From Hofstenia miamia (lineage: Eukaryota; Xenacoelomorpha; Acoela), in assembly GCA_004352715.1 (NCBI GenBank), contig SCFE01000045.1:1750493-1814492 (forward strand): DNA of 64,000 nt, written 5' to 3'. Each line of letters opens with the position of its first letter. The first letter of the stretch is position 1. The notes under the pieces are model-generated. The model was given only the letters and a program-made list of their open reading frames with translations, ran no database searches and was not told where the DNA came from. The position numbers and the translations under genes were made by a program. Shown piece by piece: positions 63,591-64,000 of this stretch.

Positions 63591-64000
63591 TGGTTTCGCG
63601 CTTAGTAGTTGTCTACTATTATATCCAATGCAATCCTCACCACAGATACAATTGTATTTTATAAATAACATTGGACTTATAGGATATTTTTGTCTTTGCA
63701 GACCAAGCGTTTTCCTTTATATGATTTATTCTTCGTACTTGATTTATCATATTTATTGTGCTACCTATGAATTTGAATTGAAATTTAAACCTGTATTAGT
63801 GCTCCAGTAATAAAGCCGTTTGATATTTTGCTAATATAGTTACGTTTAACATAGAGTCACATAAAAATGGAATAAATCACATTTTCCATTTTTGTTATTA
63901 ATATTTTAGTTTCAAAAACTTCAAATATTTTGTGGAATCCACAAAAATAGATAATCGAAATAAAATTCTCTTCCGAAGTTTTGTGGAATCCACAAAAATA
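63590..64000 (-). mobile_element. Second Penelope-like fragment, runs off the window
   Basis: 63600-63660 closely follows 23160-23210, the GIY-YIG region of the first Penelope-like element. 63700-63840 follows further 5' parts of the same element with deletions. It is cut by the window edge. Confidence 0.6.

Overview
The window is AT-rich animal nuclear DNA. It has spliceosomal introns from about 45 bp to several kb, standard-code exons, and three genes belonging to animal gene families: a CCDC149-type coiled-coil protein, an Abl-interactor (Abi) and a KDM5/JARID1 histone demethylase. The species cannot be fixed from the sequence. An invertebrate with a repeat-laden, heterozygous draft assembly fits best. 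In all three genes a splice acceptor sits just upstream of the initiator ATG, which fits 5'UTR introns or spliced-leader trans-splicing as in many worms; that is an inference.

Layout. 222-8834 (+) is the CCDC149 homologue in 12 exons, with a possible alternative last exon at 9426-9580. 10430-22760 is a pile-up of non-LTR retrotransposons of CR1/L2 type, almost all on the minus strand. It includes one nearly complete but broken element (SGNH-type ORF1, then endonuclease plus reverse transcriptase) and an older copy split by a nested insertion with a target-site duplication. 23090-24400 (-) is a decayed Penelope-like element. 25778-40872 (-) is the Abi gene in 9 exons. Its introns hold a decayed tyrosine-recombinase (Crypton-like) element, a 2.2-kb hAT-like non-autonomous element, a small MITE and AT microsatellites. 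41500-50060 holds two fragments of one LINE family on the plus strand, a 375-bp copy of an Abi intron flanked by a 22-bp duplication, and a pair of inverted repeats. 52200-54100 holds a mariner-like transposase remnant that seems to be present in only one of two haplotypes. 55505-60820 (+) is KDM5 in three exons, the first 4 kb long. 61351-62445 is a decayed piggyBac-type element, and a second Penelope-like fragment runs off the right edge.

The cellular genes are not an operon. Abi acts in WAVE-complex actin regulation, KDM5 removes methyl groups from histone H3K4, and CCDC149 is poorly characterised; nothing ties them together beyond location.

Assembly caution. Three of the four single-N positions (15937, 20830, 53927) join segments whose ends repeat each other, so some tandem duplications here are probably unmerged haplotypes or contig overlaps. 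The longer N runs mostly sit in TA or G tracts. Splice models were built by eye from reading frame, GT/AG sites and remembered family similarity; no search was run.
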